Source of the DNA: Microseira wollei NIES-4236 | GTDB taxonomy: Bacteria > Cyanobacteriota > Cyanobacteriia > Cyanobacteriales > Aerosakkonemataceae | Length of the DNA: 62,551 nt | Reading direction: 5' to 3' | Assembly: GCF_020521235.1 (NCBI RefSeq) | Contig: NZ_BLAY01000039.1 | Span: forward strand, 1-62,551 | Shown here: in pieces, positions 12,813 through 24,073 of the stretch | How positions within the stretch are numbered: position 1 is the stretch's first letter | Layout of the letters: the number at the start of each line of letters is the position of its first letter | The notes under the pieces: generated by a model | The model's database searches: none | What the model saw: only the letters and a program-made list of their open reading frames with translations | Told to the model about the DNA's origin: nothing | Made by a program: the position numbers and the translations under genes

Positions 12813-13565
12813 ATGCTCAGTGTTTTAAACGCCTTCAATTCTCTTCCTCTTGCCAGCTTGGAAGTGGGTAAACACTTCTATTGGCATCTGGGAAATCTCA
12901 AAGTCCACGGGCAAGTTTTTCTCACCACGTGGTTTGTTGCCGGATTGCTGATAATTGCTTCATTAGCAGCGACTCGGAGTATCCAGAGAATTCCTGGGGG
13001 CATCCAAAATTTGATGGAATACGCCCTGGAATTTATCCGAGATTTGGCAAGAAACCAACTCGGGGAGAAAGAATATCGCCCCTGGGTGCCGTTTATTGGC
13101 ACTTTGTTTTTGTTCATCTTCGTTTCTAATTGGTCGGGTGCGTTGATTCCCTGGAAGTTAATCAAACTGCCAGAAGGGGAATTAGCAGCACCAACCAATG
13201 ACATCAATACCACAGTCGCGCTGGCTTTGCTAACGTCCTTAGCCTATTTTTATGCCGGATTTAGCAAGCGGGGTTTAGGCTACTTCGCTAAGTATGTCGA
13301 ACCAACGCCAGTTTTATTACCCATCGCGATTTTAGAAGATTTCACCAAGCCCCTATCCCTGAGCTTCCGTTTATTTGGGAACATTCTGGCAGATGAATTG
13401 GTGGTCGCAGTATTAGTGCTGTTAGTCCCCCTATTCGTGCCTTTGCCAGTGATGCTGCTAGGTTTATTTACCAGTGCAATTCAAGCGTTGGTATTTGCTA
13501 CCCTCGCAGCAGCCTACATACACGAGGCGATGGAAGGACACGGTGGCGACGAACATCACGATTAA
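12813..13565 (+). CDS. atpB: ATP synthase F0 subunit a
   Basis: This is the proton half-channel subunit of the thylakoid and plasma membrane F-type ATP synthase (called atpI in cyanobacterial nomenclature). The 250-residue protein has five to six membrane segments. It contains the essential Arg in the [15 protein letters not shown] motif and the C-terminal [13 protein letters not shown]-like helix (here [13 protein letters not shown]). The length is normal for cyanobacteria and chloroplasts. A ribosome binding site is not obvious. Next is a 14-bp perfect inverted repeat, then subunit c. Confidence 0.97.
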   Translation: MLSVLNAFNSLPLASLEVGKHFYWHLGNLKVHGQVFLTTWFVAGLLIIASLAATRSIQRIPGGIQNLMEYALEFIRDLARNQLGEKEYRPWVPFIGTLFLFIFVSNWSGALIPWKLIKLPEGELAAPTNDINTTVALALLTSLAYFYAGFSKRGLGYFAKYVEPTPVLLPIAILEDFTKPLSLSFRLFGNILADELVVAVLVLLVPLFVPLPVMLLGLFTSAIQALVFATLAAAYIHEAMEGHGGDEHHD

Positions 13566-13574
13566 TTTGAGGAA

Positions 13575-13915
<341 letters not shown>

Positions 13916-13927
13916 GATTGTTCGGTC

Positions 13928-13959
13928 ATGTAGAGACGATACATGTATCGTCTCTACAT
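13928..13959. repeat. Perfect 32-base palindrome between c and b' genes
   Basis: ATGTAGAGACGATACA is followed at once by its exact complement TGTATCGTCTCTACAT. It lies 12 bases after the subunit c stop and 29 bases before the b' start. In RNA it would form a loop-poor 16-bp hairpin without a T-run. Similar TGTAGAGAC palindromes are, from memory, dispersed in cyanobacterial genomes. It could act as a transcript stabiliser or attenuator. Confidence 0.85.
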
Positions 13960-13988
13960 AGCGAAAAGAGCAAGGGGAGAGAAAAAAA

Positions 13989-14411
13989 ATGTTTGATTTT
14001 GATGCAACCTTGCCATTAATGGCAGTGCAGTTTCTGATATTGGCAGCGGTGTTGAATGTAGTATTTTACAAACCGCTGACCAAGGCACTCGACGAGCGCG
14101 ATAATTACATCCGCAACAATCAACTAGATGCTAGCGAACGCCTGTCAAAAGCCGAAAGGTTAGCGAAGCAATACGAAGAAGAACTAGCGGCAGCCCGCCG
14201 ACAAGCTCAAAAAGTAATTGTGGATGCTCAGGCGGATGCACAGAAAATTGGTGCAGGGCAAATCGCTCAAGCTCAACAAGAGGCTCAGGCAGAAAGAGAA
14301 AAGGCGGCAAGAGAAATCGAGGAGCAAAAGCAACAAGCTCTGCAACAGTTAGAGCAGCAAGTAGATGCCCTCAGTCGCCAGATTTTAGACAAACTTCTTC
14401 AAGTAAGTTAG
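13989..14411 (+). CDS. atpG: ATP synthase F0 subunit b'
   Basis: This is one of the two different peripheral stalk subunits of photosynthetic ATP synthases (atpG in cyanobacterial naming). The 140-residue protein has one N-terminal membrane helix ([20 protein letters not shown]), then the conserved [11 protein letters not shown] stretch and a long charged coiled coil rich in Ala, Gln and Glu. AAGGGGAGAG precedes the ATG. The b and b' proteins form a heterodimer that holds F1 against rotation. Confidence 0.95.
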   Translation: MFDFDATLPLMAVQFLILAAVLNVVFYKPLTKALDERDNYIRNNQLDASERLSKAERLAKQYEEELAAARRQAQKVIVDAQADAQKIGAGQIAQAQQEAQAEREKAAREIEEQKQQALQQLEQQVDALSRQILDKLLQVS

Positions 14412-14535
14412 TTAGTTGTCAAGAGTTTTTTGGTAATGGGTGATGGGCAACCGGCAAAGGTTTGCGAGGGTTGCACTTGACCAATTACCATTGAACGCTG
14501 ACAACTGCATCAATCGCGCGTGATGGAACAGTAGG

Positions 14536-15075
14536 ATGCTCACTTTTATTTTGCTGGGAACGGCAGAGGCGGCGGCAGAAGCAGCGGAAGGTGGTTTCGG
14601 TATAAACTTCGATATTTTAGAAACCAACCTGATTAACCTGTCAATTGTAATCGGCGTGGTAGTTTACTTTGGGCGAGGGTTTTTAGGAAACGTTCTAAGC
14701 GATCGCCGAAGCAAAATTGAAGAAGCCATAACAGAAGCTGAGCAACGCCTGAAAACAGCACAAGAATCTTTAGCGGATTGGCAACAGAAATTAGCTCAAG
14801 CGCAAGCAGAAGCAGATAAGATTCGCCGCAGGGCAGAAGAAGACGCTAAAGCAGCCAGGGAAGCAATTTTAGCGCAAGCAACTAAAGATATCGAACGCTT
14901 GCGCGAGTCAGCTGGACAAGATATGGAAACGGCAAGAGAGCGAGCGATCGCCGAACTGCGATCGCGAGTCACTGCAATGGCATTGCAGCAAGTCGAGTCC
15001 CAACTGAGAAGCGAACTCGACGAAGGTCGCCAACAACAGTTAGTTGACCGCAGCATCGCGCTATTAGGAGGTTAA
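14536..15075 (+). CDS. atpF: ATP synthase F0 subunit b
   Basis: This is the second peripheral stalk subunit, 179 residues long. A short Ala/Glu-rich leader (AEAAAEAAEGGFGINFDILE) precedes one membrane helix (about 36-54), followed by VLSDRRSKIEEAI and a long coiled coil. The ATG at 14536 has CAGTAGG six bases upstream. It is followed after two bases by the delta gene, so the two are translationally coupled. Confidence 0.95.
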   Translation: MLTFILLGTAEAAAEAAEGGFGINFDILETNLINLSIVIGVVVYFGRGFLGNVLSDRRSKIEEAITEAEQRLKTAQESLADWQQKLAQAQAEADKIRRRAEEDAKAAREAILAQATKDIERLRESAGQDMETARERAIAELRSRVTAMALQQVESQLRSELDEGRQQQLVDRSIALLGG

Positions 15076-15077
15076 TC

Positions 15078-15623
15078 GTGAAAGATAGTGCAGTAATGGC
15101 GGAAATTGTCGAGCCATATGCAGAAGCGCTGATGTCTGTAGCGCAAGCACACAACCTTGCCGAAGCGTTTGGCAATGATATGCGCGACTTGCTGAATTTA
15201 TTAGAAAATTCGCCAGAATTGCGCGATTTTCTAGCCAGTCCCCTAATAGCAGCAGAAAACAAAAAAGCAGTATTAGAGCAAATAGTGAGCGGTGTAAACC
15301 CACTCATGGTCAACTTTTTAAGGCTGCTTGTAGACCGGCGTCGCATTCTGTTTCTAGAAGGAATTGCCAAGCATTACTTAGCGCTGTTGAGAAAACTGAA
15401 TCAGGCGGTTTTGGCAGAAGTAATCTCAGCAGTTGCGTTGAGCGAAGAGCAACAAAACGCAGTGCGGGAAAAAGTAATCGCGATGACGGGTGCTAGATCG
15501 GTAGACTTGGATCTCAAAACCGACCCCGACTTAATTGGGGGCGTCATCATCAAAGTAGGCTCCCAAATTGTAGATGCTAGTTTGCGGGGACAACTGCGCC
15601 GCATTTCTTTGCGCTTGAGTTAG
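15078..15623 (+). CDS. atpH: ATP synthase F1 subunit delta (OSCP)
   Basis: This subunit links the peripheral stalk to the top of the alpha-beta hexamer (atpD in cyanobacterial naming). I use the GTG at 15078 because AGGAGG ends six bases before it; ATG at 15096 (MAEIVEPYAEAL) is an alternative. The 181-residue protein has the family pattern: an N-terminal helical domain with VEPYAEALMSVA, and a C-terminal region ending DLIGGVIIKVGSQIVDASLR. The last block is the OSCP/delta signature. Confidence 0.95.
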   Translation: MKDSAVMAEIVEPYAEALMSVAQAHNLAEAFGNDMRDLLNLLENSPELRDFLASPLIAAENKKAVLEQIVSGVNPLMVNFLRLLVDRRRILFLEGIAKHYLALLRKLNQAVLAEVISAVALSEEQQNAVREKVIAMTGARSVDLDLKTDPDLIGGVIIKVGSQIVDASLRGQLRRISLRLS

Positions 15624-15697
15624 TAGTTATTAGCGATCGCGTCTTAGTACGTTGCTAAATGACTAATAACTAATAACTAATAACCATTAACCACTGA

Positions 15698-17230
<1,533 letters not shown>

Positions 17231-17361
17231 GTGATGGGTAAAGGGGAATTTTAGATTGCAGATTTTAGATTTTAGATTTGATTGAATGAAAATCTGAAAT
17301 CTGCAATCTGAAATCTGCAATTACCAATTACCCATTAGCAATTAGCAATTAACAAAGAATT

Positions 17362-18306
17362 ATGGCTAATTTAAAAACAATTCGCGATCGCATCAAGTCG
17401 GTCAAAAACACCAAAAAAATCACCGAAGCGATGCGCCTAGTGGCGGCGGCTAAAGTGCGTCGCGCCCAAGAGCAAGTCATCGCCACGCGCCCGTTTGCCG
17501 ATGCTTTGGCTCAAGTATTGTACGGTTTGCAAACCCGTCTGCGGTTTGAAGAAGCCAACTTGCCTTTGCTGAAACAGCGCGAAGTCAAGTCAGTGGGAAT
17601 ACTGGTAATTTCAGGGGATCGCGGTTTGTGCGGCGGTTATAACAGTAACGTTATCCGTCGTGCCGAAAGCCGCGCCAAGGAACTCAAAGCCGAAGGCATT
17701 GACTACAAATTCGTCATTGTCGGGCGCAAAGCCTCACAATACTTCCAACGTCGCGAGCAACCGATCGATGCCAGCTTCACGGGGCTAGAACAAATTCCCA
17801 CAGCCGGGGAAGCTTCCAAAATTGCCGACGAACTGCTGTCTTTGTTCCTCTCGGAAAGCGTGGATCGGGTTGAGTTAGTTTATACCAAGTTTGTCTCGCT
17901 GATTAGTTCTCGCCCCGTAATTCAAACCCTGCTACCCCTCGATCCGCAAGGTTTGAATACAGATGATGAAATTTTCCGCCTTACCACAAGAGGCGGTAAT
18001 TTTCAAGTAGAGCGGGAAAAAGTTACCAGTCAAGTGCGTAGTTTACCGCAAGACATGCTGTTCGAGCAAAACCCGGTGCAAATTCTGGATGCGCTGTTAC
18101 CGCTGTATCTGAATAACCAGTTACTACGAGCATTGCAAGAATCTGCAGCTAGCGAACTTGCGGCGCGGATGACAGCGATGAACAACGCCAGCGATAATGC
18201 TAAGGAACTAATTGGTACGCTGACTCTGTCTTATAACAAAGCTCGACAAGCTGCTATCACTCAGGAACTCCTGGAAGTGGTAGCGGGTGCGGAAGCTTTG
18301 GGTTAG
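17362..18306 (+). CDS. atpC: ATP synthase F1 subunit gamma
   Basis: This is the central rotor shaft of F1 (atpC in cyanobacteria, atpG in Escherichia coli). The 314-residue length includes the insertion typical of photosynthetic gamma subunits. The N-terminus has [18 protein letters not shown] and the C-terminus [18 protein letters not shown], both diagnostic. The two-Cys redox switch of chloroplast gamma is not seen, as usual in cyanobacteria. The gene directly abuts an IS right-end-like hairpin. Confidence 0.97.
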   Translation: MANLKTIRDRIKSVKNTKKITEAMRLVAAAKVRRAQEQVIATRPFADALAQVLYGLQTRLRFEEANLPLLKQREVKSVGILVISGDRGLCGGYNSNVIRRAESRAKELKAEGIDYKFVIVGRKASQYFQRREQPIDASFTGLEQIPTAGEASKIADELLSLFLSESVDRVELVYTKFVSLISSRPVIQTLLPLDPQGLNTDDEIFRLTTRGGNFQVEREKVTSQVRSLPQDMLFEQNPVQILDALLPLYLNNQLLRALQESAASELAARMTAMNNASDNAKELIGTLTLSYNKARQAAITQELLEVVAGAEALG

Positions 18307-18342
18307 TTGACACTCCGCCGCATAAATGACGGCGGATTCTTG
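18307..18342. mobile_element. IS200/IS605-type right-end hairpin after atpC
   Basis: TTGACACTCC starts on the base after the atpC stop, followed by CCGCCG/CGGCGG (18315-18335) and GGATTCTTGC. This copies the pattern TTGACATCC-hairpin-GGGGATTCCTA of the right ends at 8825 and 48862. It may be a remnant end, and could also serve as the operon's terminator. Confidence 0.5.
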
Positions 18343-18430
18343 CGTCTACAGACACTCTCCACGCTTAGCTAAATCCAAAATTCATCCCACGTCCTACACG
18401 AAGTGAGGCGTGGGATGAATTTTGGGGCAA

Positions 18431-18643
18431 TCAGGTTGCGTCCCCCGACCTATGTTTCCCGGTAAACGCGGGAGCGGGGACAGCGACCTGATTGCCAATC
18501 TCTGGAGTTGGCAACGAGTCAATAAAATCTTCAAGTATTTGAGTCATCGTTTTATCTTTCCAAGCTGAGTATAGCCGCAACTTATTTAATCTGCGTTCTG
18601 ATATTCGTAAGTTCAATGTTTTATTTTTCATATGCCAGTACAA
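18431..18643 (-). CDS. Ribbon-helix-helix protein paired with tnpB
   Basis: The 70-residue product begins MYWHMKNKTLNLRISERRLN and continues KLRLYSAWKDKTMTQILEDF, a strand-helix-helix pattern of CopG/Arc DNA-binding proteins. An internal Met at position 5 may be the true start. It is divergent from tnpB, with 48 bases between the start codons, so it may repress both genes. Its 3' end lies within an inverted repeat. The orphan RHH gene at 11952 is a likely functional relative. Confidence 0.65.
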   Translation of the reverse strand: MYWHMKNKTLNLRISERRLNKLRLYSAWKDKTMTQILEDFIDSLPTPEIGNQVAVPAPAFTGKHRSGDAT

Positions 18644-18691
18644 CGCCGTTACATATATGCTAACATAGGTATAACAAGGAGGTGATTTAAA

Positions 18692-19849
18692 GTGTTGAAA
18701 GCAGTTAAGGTCAGACTATACCCAACAACCGAACAACAAGTAGATATAGCCAAGGCGTTTGGTTGTGCAAGATGGTATTGGAATTATGCCCTTAATGCTT
18801 GCATTCAACACTATGAAAAAACAGGCAAAACAATAAAAATGAGTGTCTACAAGGCTTATCTACCTCAGCTAAAAGTAGAGCATCCTTGGTTGAAAGAAGA
18901 TTGTTATTCGGCTGTTCTACAGTGCGTAGCAATCAATTTAAACAAGGCTTACACTAACTTTTTTGAGGGGAGAGCTAAGTTTCCTAAGTTCAAATCAAAG
19001 CATCATAAGCAATCAATTCAATATCCCCAAAACGTTAAAGTTGTGGGGAATTGTTTGGAAGTTCCCAAGATTGGTGTTGTTAAGGCAGTCTTTCACCGTC
19101 CAATTGAAGGCAAGGTTAAGACTGTCACCATCAGTAAAACACCCACAGATAAGTACTTCGCTTCCATCTTGTGTGAAATAGAGGATGGTGCAAATCAATC
19201 AGCTGGTGGTAAAACATTAGGTATTGATTTGGGATTAAAAGATTTCGCCATTGTTCATGATGGGGAAGAAGTTACCAAACACTCAAATCCAAAGTACCTG
19301 AAACGCCACCAGAAAAACCTAGTTAGGAAGCAGAAAAAGCTGGATCGTAAGTTAAAAGGAAGTAATTCTAGAAATAAATACAGAAAAATCGTAGCCAAGG
19401 TTCATGAACGAGTATCAAATTCCCGTCAGGACTTCCTACACAAACTAAGCAGGTTCCTGGTAGATAAAAGCCAAATCATTGTCGTGGAGAATCTTCACGT
19501 CAAGGGAATGGTACGAAACCGCAAGCTATCAAAGTCGATATCCGATGTGGGATGGGGAATGTTTGTTAACTTTCTAGACTACAAGTTGAAGCGCAAAGAT
19601 GGTCAACTTATAGAAATAGAAAGATTCTTCCCCAGTTCCAAAACTTGTTCATGCTGTGGTCACGTCCTTGATGAGTTAACACTCGATATTCGTGAATGGA
19701 ATTGTCCATCGTGTGGTACTCATCATGACCGTGATGGTAATGCAGCACTGAATATCAGGAATGAAGGAATTCGGATATTATCTATGGGCGGAGGGAACCC
19801 CGCTCTTGCTGATGGAGGCTGTGTAAGACCACCTGCACGGTCTGAGTAA
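18692..19849 (+). CDS. tnpB: RNA-guided endonuclease TnpB
   Basis: The 385-residue protein starts at GTG behind an ideal AAGGAGGTGAT. The N-terminus (LKAVKVRLYPTTEQQ) is the usual TnpB OrfB helix-turn-helix region. RuvC residues are visible: Asp179 in GIDLG, Glu in VVENLHVKGM, and DRDGNAALN near the C-terminus. The zinc ribbon CSCCGH ... CPSCGTHHDRD is intact. It appears functional and is coupled to a divergent RHH gene. Confidence 0.92.
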   Translation: MLKAVKVRLYPTTEQQVDIAKAFGCARWYWNYALNACIQHYEKTGKTIKMSVYKAYLPQLKVEHPWLKEDCYSAVLQCVAINLNKAYTNFFEGRAKFPKFKSKHHKQSIQYPQNVKVVGNCLEVPKIGVVKAVFHRPIEGKVKTVTISKTPTDKYFASILCEIEDGANQSAGGKTLGIDLGLKDFAIVHDGEEVTKHSNPKYLKRHQKNLVRKQKKLDRKLKGSNSRNKYRKIVAKVHERVSNSRQDFLHKLSRFLVDKSQIIVVENLHVKGMVRNRKLSKSISDVGWGMFVNFLDYKLKRKDGQLIEIERFFPSSKTCSCCGHVLDELTLDIREWNCPSCGTHHDRDGNAALNIRNEGIRILSMGGGNPALADGGCVRPPARSE

Positions 19850-19955
19850 GGGGCAACGGTCAATGAAGTCAGAAGCCCACACCGTACCCGATAGGGTCGG
19901 TGTTGGGTAGTTCACAGAATGTCCTTCATCAAGTTGGGAGCAGCTGCCTTGCGGC

Positions 19956-21074
19956 TCATTCTCGCTTACCAGATGAAACCATTACAGCAGCATCTCTCTT
20001 TAGGTCTAAAGAACATGAGAAACCATCCGATTGGGCTAAGTTTCTCGATGCGTTCAAATCAGCGTTGTGGTATTGTCCTAATGGGCAATTAAAATCATGC
20101 TTTTTTCTCGCACCAAGAGTCCCGCAAGTTGAGCAAGATTTACTGGTGTATGGAGCCGGACGCTTCATCAATTTCAATCCCTTAAGAGCTAACTTATAAT
20201 CCAGTTTTTGCTCTAAAGAATAGTACGCCCAAGAGTGTCTTGATTCACCGCTATCAGCGCGATTTTTTTTTCGTCTGTTTCATGGTATCTCGACACCCAT
20301 CTAAATCCTCAACCACAACATCAGCGTTTAGAAATTCAGCGAATCTAACAATCCTTCTGCTGATAGTGTGGTTAACAGCATCCATCCAGCGACGTTCTTT
20401 TTTGTTCCACTTTTTTAACGCCCGAAACTTAGACGCAGTTTGCCAAGAATGACGGCGTTTTTGATTAGGACGACGACGATGTTTTACCTCTTTGCCGTTA
20501 AAGAACTTGCCGAACCCTTTGGCGGTTGCTACCACTGCTAAATTGTTCTGCCCCTGTCACAGCCAATTCTGGTCGTCCCCTCTACCTCTGGAACTTCCAA
20601 GGTGACGGAGATATAGGCATACCACTTATTTCGATGCTTGATGATTTTTGCCGAACCTTTGTCAATCAAAGTGTCGCCAAGTAACAACCTATCTAGAATT
20701 GGTTGCCAATGCTTTGATGCCACTGCTACAGGAACTCTTTTTGTTCCTTTAATGGTGGGGAAACTTACACTATAAGTTTCTCCCACTTTATGGATTGACC
20801 AATTCTGCTTATTAATTTCTGGTGGCAAGGATTTGTATTGTTTAACTTTCTTGCCAACTCCTGATGTAGTATGCCGAATTGTCTGATTTGCTAGAGCAGA
20901 CATGAGTGAAGTATCTACCTTGGCGGTGGTTAACTTTCTCCTTTCTGAAAGGGGGATGGTTAACAGCCAATTAGCTAAACGGGTGTTCTCCTGGGTCATC
21001 TCGCCAAATATTTTTGCTTTGGCTTGATTGAGGTTAACAAACTTGAGTTTTAGCGTGATAGTTACACAACTCAT
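19956..21074 (-). pseudogene. tnpB: TnpB with two frameshifts
   Basis: Three consecutive fragments on the minus strand belong to one TnpB. 21074-20538 covers the N-terminal and wedge-like region up to IGCDRG. 20535-20254 covers the basic helical part through VVVEDLDG. The third runs from about 20260 to 19956 and holds WAYYSLEQKLDYKLALKG and the zinc ribbon CSTCGTLG...HNADLNASRN. The first break is a one-base loss near 20548 (GCDRGQNNLAV is restored if one base is added). The second lies in a run of nine T (plus strand 20263-20271). It faces the neighbouring tnpB tail to tail. Confidence 0.85.
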
Positions 21075-21346
21075 GCTATTATTTTAGCATGTCTTACTCC
21101 CATGGGTAATTTGACGGCGAATAAATAAGCCCTTGTCGCATTTCATCCACCGGATAAATCGTGGTGGCTTTCATGCTCCCGTGATATTTTAGGTAAGGGC
21201 GGGTTTAAGGAGATTAGGACTTACGCAACGACACTAAAACACTAAATATGGTATATGGTGCCGTACTCTGCCGCTAACGCACCCTACATATAGAAACTTT
21301 GCTTAAGTCCTGGAGATATTTCTTGGTGCCACTTTTAATAGATTTT

Positions 21347-21411
21347 GTAGGGGCACGGCGCCGCATAACTTTTGATTTTGAGCAAAAATTTATACAATGC
21401 CTTGCCCCTAC
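21347..21411. repeat. GTAGGGGCACGGC inverted repeat
   Basis: GTAGGGGCACGGC (21347-21359) faces GCCTTGCCCCTAC (21399-21411), one mismatch from a perfect pair; it is the same family as 11488-11552. The remaining gap 21075-21643 also holds a GGACTTACGC-type pair (about 21223-21312) and heptamer repeats; no gene is seen. Confidence 0.75.
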
Positions 21412-21487
21412 AGTCTGAAATTTATTTCAAGGCACAGGCGTGAAAGCTCTAAGTAATGGGTAAAAAAACAAATTACCAATTACCTAT

Positions 21488-21626
21488 TATATCATGTCCC
21501 TTCCCAAGGGTTGTGTAACTGCTAATAGCTAATCGCTAATGGCTGCTCTGGAGGCAATTGACAATTAGCAATGAGCAATTAGCAATTACCCATCGATACA
21601 CTACCGATACCTAAGGACATGATATT
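21488..21626. mobile_element. MITE-like element, copy 1
   Basis: The ends TATATCATGTCC (21488-21499) and GGACATGATAT (21615-21625) are inverted repeats. The ~115-base interior matches, in reverse orientation, the segment 51889-52030 (shared features: GGTTGTGTAACTGCTAATAGC, GGCTGCTCTGGAGGCAATTG, ACACTACCGATACCT). There is no coding capacity. Two copies with the same boundaries define a small non-autonomous element. Confidence 0.8.
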
Positions 21627-21643
21627 ACCCATTACCGAATTGG

Positions 21644-21889
21644 CTATTCGCTTTTTTTGCGGCTGCTTTCGCCACCTTTGCGACCAATTTCAGACATGTG
21701 TTCGCGGTCTTGGCTTACCGCTTCGCCACCCTTGCGACCAGCTTCCCTAGCTTCTTCAGGGGTGAACTCGTGGGCGGTGCCTTTTTCGTGGGCGGCTTTA
21801 CCACCCTTGCTGGCGATTTCCCGTTGCTTTTCTTCATCCATTGACGCAAAGCCGCGCTTGCTTTTCTCGGGCTTGCTTTTCTCTGACAT
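21644..21889 (-). CDS. KGG-repeat stress protein (GsiB/Con-10-like)
   Basis: This 81-residue, very hydrophilic protein contains the short repeat RGFASMD..KQREIASKGGKAAHE, then EAREAGRKGGEAV and HMSEIGRKGGESS, i.e. three KGG motifs. The family (stress-induced acidophilic repeat, related to Bacillus GsiB and plant LEA proteins) is thought to protect under desiccation or osmotic stress. It is cytoplasmic with no signal peptide. Monocistronic. Confidence 0.85.
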   Translation of the reverse strand: MSEKSKPEKSKRGFASMDEEKQREIASKGGKAAHEKGTAHEFTPEEAREAGRKGGEAVSQDREHMSEIGRKGGESSRKKSE

Positions 21890-22323
21890 AACTAAACTCC
21901 CATCCTCAAAGTATTTGATTTGTTAATCACATCCTAAAAAGCTTGGGGGAGCAATCTCGTCATTCTGCGGACGCATATGTTTGGTGGTCTTATATACCAT
22001 GTGGCAGATAATAGGGGATTTTGGCGGTAGGGGGTGGGTGGGGAGCGATCGCTTGATTTATTGCTTGCATGAGCAGCGTCTGGAATTGCGGGCGCTTTTT
22101 TTGTAGCGATCGGTTAGAGGATTATAGCAGAAGTTTTCCATTAGTTCCAAGTTTGTTACAAGAAAATTTTCTGCGCGGATGTACCAGCGACGGTTTGCCA
22201 AACGCGAAGCTTAACCTTTTCCTAACTCCAAAGGTTGCATCAAGGAGGAAAGTTACTGTTAAGGTTAACTTTTTTGTTCAGTTTATCAACCGCTAGTTCC
22301 TGAGAAACTTGAGGCAATCAACG
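21890..22323. other. Gap without recognised feature
   Basis: This 434-base stretch lies between two divergent genes and should hold both promoters. It contains one GCGATCGC site (about 22046) and a GT-rich run (GGTAGGGGGTGGGTGGGGAG, about 22026). I see no gene. Confidence 0.4.
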
Positions 22324-23964
22324 ATGTCTGCAAAAAAATCAAATCTGCTAATTCCTGTTGGTATTGGTGCTACTCTTCTGCTCGCCGGAGGTGCGGCGGG
22401 CTACCTTTACTTGAGAGGTGGTTTTAGCGATGCGACGACTCCGCTAGCGAGTGCTAAAGTGGTTCCAGATGAAGCATTAATGACGGGTTATATCTCCACA
22501 GATCCGCAAACTTGGTCAAAATTGCAGCACTTTGGTACGCCTGAGGCTGAAAATGCGATCGCTAAAGGTCTTGCCAACTTCAATCAACAAGCCTTTACCA
22601 ACTCCAAAATTGATTATGCCAAAGATGTGCAGCCTTGGCTCGGCAGTATCATGTTCGCGGTTTTGCCACCCAGTACGCCTGCAGCGCCATCGCAACCCAA
22701 TCTCCTGGTTGTCATAGGAATTAAGGACAAGATTAGCGCCTTTAACTTTGCTAATAAGTTGAAGTCTCAATCAGGCGTAAAAATCAAAGAAAGCGACTAC
22801 AAAGGCGTCAAAATTCAGGAAGATACAGGCAATACTGAAAAAACCTACACGGCTATTTTAAATGACCATTTAGTATTGTCTCCGCAACGAAAATCTGTTG
22901 AACTTGCCATTGATACCTTCAAAGGCGAACCTTCATTTGCCAATAAAACCGAAGCGAAAGCAATGCTTGACAAGGGCGTGAATCTGCCGAACTCGATTGC
23001 CCAAATTTATATTCCAGATTACGGTAATTTGGTACGGCAATACATGACAACCAATCGGGAATTTTCCCAATTGCCCCCCGAATCTCTCAACCAATTAAAG
23101 TCTTTTGTCATGGGGGTGGGGATTGATAATGTAGGTGTAAGGATGAAAGCAATTGGGACATTAAACCCATCTGCAACTCAAGTCGAATACAAACCCAGTC
23201 CCGGCAAGGTAGTCGCTCAATTTCCTAGAGAAACCATTGCTTTAATCAGCGGACATGGGATTAACAAAGTTTGGTCAACCGTAGCAGAACAGTCAAACAA
23301 GAATCCTCAACTTCAGCAACAATTAGAGCAAATGCGGCTGCAAGTAAAAACCGCTACCGAACTTGACCTGGATCGAGATATTTTTGGTTGGATGGATGGT
23401 GAATTTGCGGTGGGAGCAATCGCATCTAACGAAGGAATTTTAGCGCCGATTGGTGCAGGTGGAGCGGTAGTGTTAAAAACCAGCGATCGCACAACCGCAG
23501 AAGCAACTTTAAATAAACTAAACGCTCTCGCCACTCAGGGTAATTCTATTACCATCAATCAAAGAAACGTTGGGGGTAAAACCGTAACAGAATGGACAAT
23601 ACCGCAACAAGGAGCTTGGTTAGGGTATGGTTGGCTAGATGGTAATTCGCTTTTAATCGCCATTGGTAGCCCAATTTTTGAGGCGATCGCCAGCAATTCC
23701 AACAGTTTGGAAAGTAGCGATTCGTTTAAAGCGATCGCGGGTACTTTACCCAAACCAAACGCCGGCTACTTTTACCTAGATGTAGAGAAAGCCATGTCTG
23801 CAATTGAGCGCACTTTACCGGCGCAACAAAAGAATTCCGTACCGCCAGAAGCAAACGCTATCCTCAACTCGATTCGGGGTATTGGTGTCACCGCTATGCA
23901 ACCCGATGCATCTACCAGTGAGATGGAAATGTTGCTAGCGCTCAAACCTAAAAGCGGAAAATAA
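22324..23964 (+). CDS. DUF3352 domain protein, membrane-anchored
   Basis: Cyanobacterial proteins of this family have no known function. I start at ATG 22324 (MSAKKSNLLIPVGIGATLLL) with GAGG nine bases upstream, giving 546 residues; a TTG at 22309 is less likely. One N-terminal membrane helix (about 8-27) anchors a large periplasmic or lumenal domain. Characteristic segments are DEALMTGYISTDPQTWSKL near the N-terminus and FGWMDGEFAVGAI in the middle. It is single, flanked by long gaps. Confidence 0.8.
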   Translation: MSAKKSNLLIPVGIGATLLLAGGAAGYLYLRGGFSDATTPLASAKVVPDEALMTGYISTDPQTWSKLQHFGTPEAENAIAKGLANFNQQAFTNSKIDYAKDVQPWLGSIMFAVLPPSTPAAPSQPNLLVVIGIKDKISAFNFANKLKSQSGVKIKESDYKGVKIQEDTGNTEKTYTAILNDHLVLSPQRKSVELAIDTFKGEPSFANKTEAKAMLDKGVNLPNSIAQIYIPDYGNLVRQYMTTNREFSQLPPESLNQLKSFVMGVGIDNVGVRMKAIGTLNPSATQVEYKPSPGKVVAQFPRETIALISGHGINKVWSTVAEQSNKNPQLQQQLEQMRLQVKTATELDLDRDIFGWMDGEFAVGAIASNEGILAPIGAGGAVVLKTSDRTTAEATLNKLNALATQGNSITINQRNVGGKTVTEWTIPQQGAWLGYGWLDGNSLLIAIGSPIFEAIASNSNSLESSDSFKAIAGTLPKPNAGYFYLDVEKAMSAIERTLPAQQKNSVPPEANAILNSIRGIGVTAMQPDASTSEMEMLLALKPKSGK

Positions 23965-24038
23965 AATAGGAGCCAATTTTACTCCCTTTGCGGTAGAGCC
24001 TCTTCCGTACTTAGGGTGATAAATTTATTTAATCATTC

Positions 24039-24073
24039 GTAGGTTAGGTTGACCTTGGCTCAACCCAACCTAC
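24039..24073. repeat. Inverted repeat GTAGGTTAGGTTGA
   Basis: GTAGGTTAGGTTGA (24039-24052) pairs with TCAACCCAACCTAC (24060-24073) with one mismatch. It is the only clear structure in the 381-base gap 23965-24345 apart from GCGATCGC (HIP1) sites near 24196. Confidence 0.7.

Larger units (their letters stand above)
18375..19930 (+). mobile_element. TnpB element with divergent RHH gene
   Basis: On the left is a perfect 17-bp stem CCAAAATTCATCCCACG (18375-18391) with its complement at 18409-18425. A second stem, GGCAATCAGGTTGC with GCGACCTGATTGCC (18426-18497), overlaps the 3' end of the RHH gene. The right side has a CCCACACCG...CGGTGTTGGG hairpin (about 19877-19908). Exact borders are uncertain. 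No tnpA is present. Confidence 0.55.

Noticed and set aside
19900-20199. 99-codon plus-strand frame
   Set aside because: It lies antisense to the zinc-ribbon end of the decayed tnpB, whose conserved residues are clear on the other strand.
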